This document shows positions 3,528 through 5,173 of a stretch of 5,173 nt of DNA, piece by piece (position 1 is the first letter of the stretch; each line of letters starts with the position of its first letter). Source of the stretch: Spirochaetaceae bacterium (GTDB lineage: Bacteria; Spirochaetota; Spirochaetia; DSM-27196; SKKC01). The notes beneath the pieces were generated by a model, which saw nothing but the letters and a program-made list of their open reading frames with translations, was not told the DNA's origin and did no database searches. Position numbers and translations under genes: made by a program. Where the stretch lies: positions 1-5,173 of the forward strand of contig PWGF01000415.1 of the NCBI GenBank assembly GCA_003554375.1. Direction: 5' to 3'.

Positions 3528-5173
3528 GCATTCCGCGCGCTTCAGTCAGACATCCAGTAACGGCCCTCATGTTCTTCGCCGCCGCGGCGCTCATGGGGAT
3601 CATCTCCCTCGGGCGCTTGGGAATGGAGCTCTTCCCGGACATTACGCTGCCGGCAGCAGTTGTAATCGTCCCGAGTCCAGGAGTAGGCCCCTATGACGTA
3701 GAGGAGCGCATCGCCCGGCCCCTGGAAGGAAGCTTCGCCGGCCTGGAGGCTGTGGAAGACATCAGTTCCACCTCTGAAGAGGGCATGGCCCTGGTCATGC
3801 TCCAGTTCGCCGACGGTACCGAAATGCAGCCCTTGGTGCCTGAGATCCGCGAGCGCATCAACGATGTAGAAGGCGATTTCCCGGAAGGCACGCTCCGCTC
3901 CTCGGTTTTCACGATGAGCGCCGGGTTCCTGCCGACCATGCAGATGGTCATCGTCAGCACGAGCCCGGACATGGACATGCGCCGGCTGGTGGAAGACGAA
4001 GTCGTTCCTGAGTTCGAGCGCGTGCCCGGGGTCGCACAGATACAGGTTTTCGGCGGGCGCGAGCGCGCGGTGCTCGTCGAGCTCGACCTCGACACTCTTG
4101 CCAAGCTCAACATCCCGATTGCCCAGGTCACCCAGGCATTCGAGGCCGACAACATCAGCCTGCCCGCCGGGAGTGTGGGAATCGGCGACCAACAGATGGT
4201 ACTCCGCACCGTATCGGAGTTCGAAGAGATCGACGACATAAGAGACGTGGTCATAACCATGCGTGACGGTGTCCCGATCTTCTTGGGCGACGTTGCGAAC
4301 GTCGAGATGGGGTTCCGGCCTCAGGACGAATTCATGCGGACACCCGACGGAGAAGGGGTGCGGCTCGCAGTCCAGAAGCAACCCGATCACAACACGGTCG
4401 ATGTGAACGAGGGCGTACGGGAAGCCATAGAGGAGCTCGAGCAAACGCTTCCGCCTTCGGTCCGGTTCGTCGTGCAGGAAGACCAGTCGGACATGATTCG
4501 CGAGAGCGTTGGCGGAGTGGCCACCGCAGCGTGGCAGGGCGGGCTCCTTGCGATCTTGGTGCTGCTCTTCTTCCTGCGCAACCTACGTCCTACGTTCATC
4601 ATCGCCACCGTGATCCCCGTGTCTATCGTGGCCACGTTCTCGCTCATGGACTTCGGCGGCATGACTCTCAACATGACGAGCTTGATGGGGGTGACACTCG
4701 CGGTGGGCATGTTCGTCGACAACGCCGTGGTGATCCTGGAGTCGATCTACCGGAAGCAGCTCGGCGGTCTTTCCCCGGAGCAAGCTGCCGTGGACGGGGC
4801 AGAAGAGGTCGGCACCGCGATCACCGCCAGCACGCTCACCACGATGTCGGTCTTTCTGCCCATGCTCTTTATCGAGGGGATCGCAGGTGTCATCTTCTAC
4901 GACCTCTCGCTCACGATCAGCTTCTCGCTCTTCATGTCGCTGGCCGGAGCGCTCGTCATCATCCCGATTCTCTGTGCCAAGTTCCTGCGCGTCGGCGCCG
5001 GCGTTCGAACGCCTGCCGGAGCCGGGGCCGTACCGGGGGCGGCACCCGCCACGGGCGGGGCGCGCGCCACCGGCAGAGCAACCACGCCCGAGGGCGCCCC
5101 CAGCCCCGGCGGCGCATCCGGTAGCGACGGCGCAGCAAGCCCCGCCGCCGCTTCCCGCACCGACAGTGCATCC
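3524..5173 (+). CDS. RND-family efflux transporter, HAE-like (N-terminal half; C-terminus beyond right edge)
   Basis: The proton-driven inner-membrane pump of the tripartite system. The 550 visible residues are about half of the roughly 1030 expected. TM1 spans about 12-30, followed by the hallmark MELFPDITLPAAVV (34-47). A periplasmic porter region (31-337) has the usual length and contains GVAQIQVFGGRERAVLVELD (169-188), typical of the PN/PC subdomains. TM2 (338-353) leads into FFLRNLRPTFII, TM3 is 357-375, and TM4 is 383-406 with GMFVDNAVVILESIYR. In TM4, Asp399 is kept and the second acidic residue of AcrB (D407-D408) is Asn400, a common variant in non-proteobacterial HAE-like pumps. TM5 is about 433-451 and TM6 about 461-485. 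After LCAKFLRV (483-490) the chain turns into a low-complexity A/G/P/S/T linker up to the edge. The start ATG overlaps the adaptor stop by ATGA, with GAGGT about 12 bases upstream. Multidrug-type export is likely; the exact substrates are not readable. Confidence 0.95.
   Translation, partial: MSIPRASVRHPVTALMFFAAAALMGIISLGRLGMELFPDITLPAAVVIVPSPGVGPYDVEERIARPLEGSFAGLEAVEDISSTSEEGMALVMLQFADGTEMQPLVPEIRERINDVEGDFPEGTLRSSVFTMSAGFLPTMQMVIVSTSPDMDMRRLVEDEVVPEFERVPGVAQIQVFGGRERAVLVELDLDTLAKLNIPIAQVTQAFEADNISLPAGSVGIGDQQMVLRTVSEFEEIDDIRDVVITMRDGVPIFLGDVANVEMGFRPQDEFMRTPDGEGVRLAVQKQPDHNTVDVNEGVREAIEELEQTLPPSVRFVVQEDQSDMIRESVGGVATAAWQGGLLAILVLLFFLRNLRPTFIIATVIPVSIVATFSLMDFGGMTLNMTSLMGVTLAVGMFVDNAVVILESIYRKQLGGLSPEQAAVDGAEEVGTAITASTLTTMSVFLPMLFIEGIAGVIFYDLSLTISFSLFMSLAGALVIIPILCAKFLRVGAGVRTPAGAGAVPGAAPATGGARATGRATTPEGAPSPGGASGSDGAASPAAASRTDSAS
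4991..5173 (+). other. Region of the RND gene encoding an Ala/Gly/Pro/Ser/Thr-rich linker
   Basis: Codons 490-550 of the RND gene encode at least 61 residues made almost wholly of A, G, P, S and T with scattered R, D and E, and no aromatic residue. Base composition becomes markedly more GC-rich than the preceding coding DNA. It lies right after TM6, where other RND pumps carry a short cytoplasmic loop with an amphipathic helix before TM7. The frame stays open to the edge, so this is read as an in-frame linker, not a frameshift, but the far side cannot be seen. Confidence 0.7.

Noticed and set aside
3542..4444. 300-codon minus-strand open frame opposite the RND gene
   Set aside because: Antisense to clear RND coding sequence; His/Asp/Leu-rich shadow translation without membrane or domain features.
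4718..4723. Asn400 in place of the second TM4 Asp as an inactivating change in the RND pump
   Set aside because: The VDN form of the TM4 motif is widespread in active-looking HAE-like pumps, and the first Asp is retained.

Overview
The window reads as ordinary bacterial chromosome from a GC-rich, Gram-negative-type (diderm) organism. It carries a tripartite-efflux adaptor and an RND pump, which need an inner membrane and a periplasm. The exported adaptor is strongly acidic, which would fit a halophilic, haloalkaliphilic or marine host. A spirochaete-like or other non-proteobacterial diderm is my guess from the look of the proteins, not something I could test. No RNA gene, CRISPR array, transposase or phage gene is visible.

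Left arm (1-1160, minus strand): a gene for a degenerate SDR-fold protein (507-1160) is followed downstream by the N-terminal third of a sodium:dicarboxylate symporter of the SDF/DAACS family (392 to the left edge). That symporter fragment runs off the window and is easily missed. A TTGACC-17 bp-TAGTAT promoter lies directly against the ATG of the SDR-like gene, so its mRNA is predicted to be leaderless or nearly so.

Centre (1161-1639): a divergent intergenic region of about 480 bp. From left to right it holds the minus-strand promoter, a GC-rich inverted repeat (1241-1256), two near-identical 28-bp direct repeats (1283-1310 and 1345-1372) with potential hairpins, a candidate plus-strand promoter (1421-1449), a long near-palindrome typical of TetR-family operators (1455-1482), and a 7-bp-stem hairpin (1532-1552) in the predicted leader of the right-hand operon.

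Right arm (1640-5173, plus strand): a compact three-gene operon, tetR-family regulator, periplasmic adaptor (membrane fusion protein), RND efflux transporter. The regulator overlaps the adaptor by 17 bp, and the adaptor overlaps the transporter by an ATGA junction. The likely logic is that the regulator binds the operator over the transcription start, represses its own operon and releases on a toxic ligand; the adaptor and RND pump then export the compound, with an outer-membrane channel encoded elsewhere. The RND gene is cut by the right edge after its first six-helix half. Its last visible part is an unusual Ala/Gly/Pro/Ser/Thr low-complexity linker where the cytoplasmic loop between TM6 and TM7 should be. 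I found no clearly new biological system; the most distinctive items are this linker, the leaderless degenerate SDR protein, and the intergenic repeat pair.
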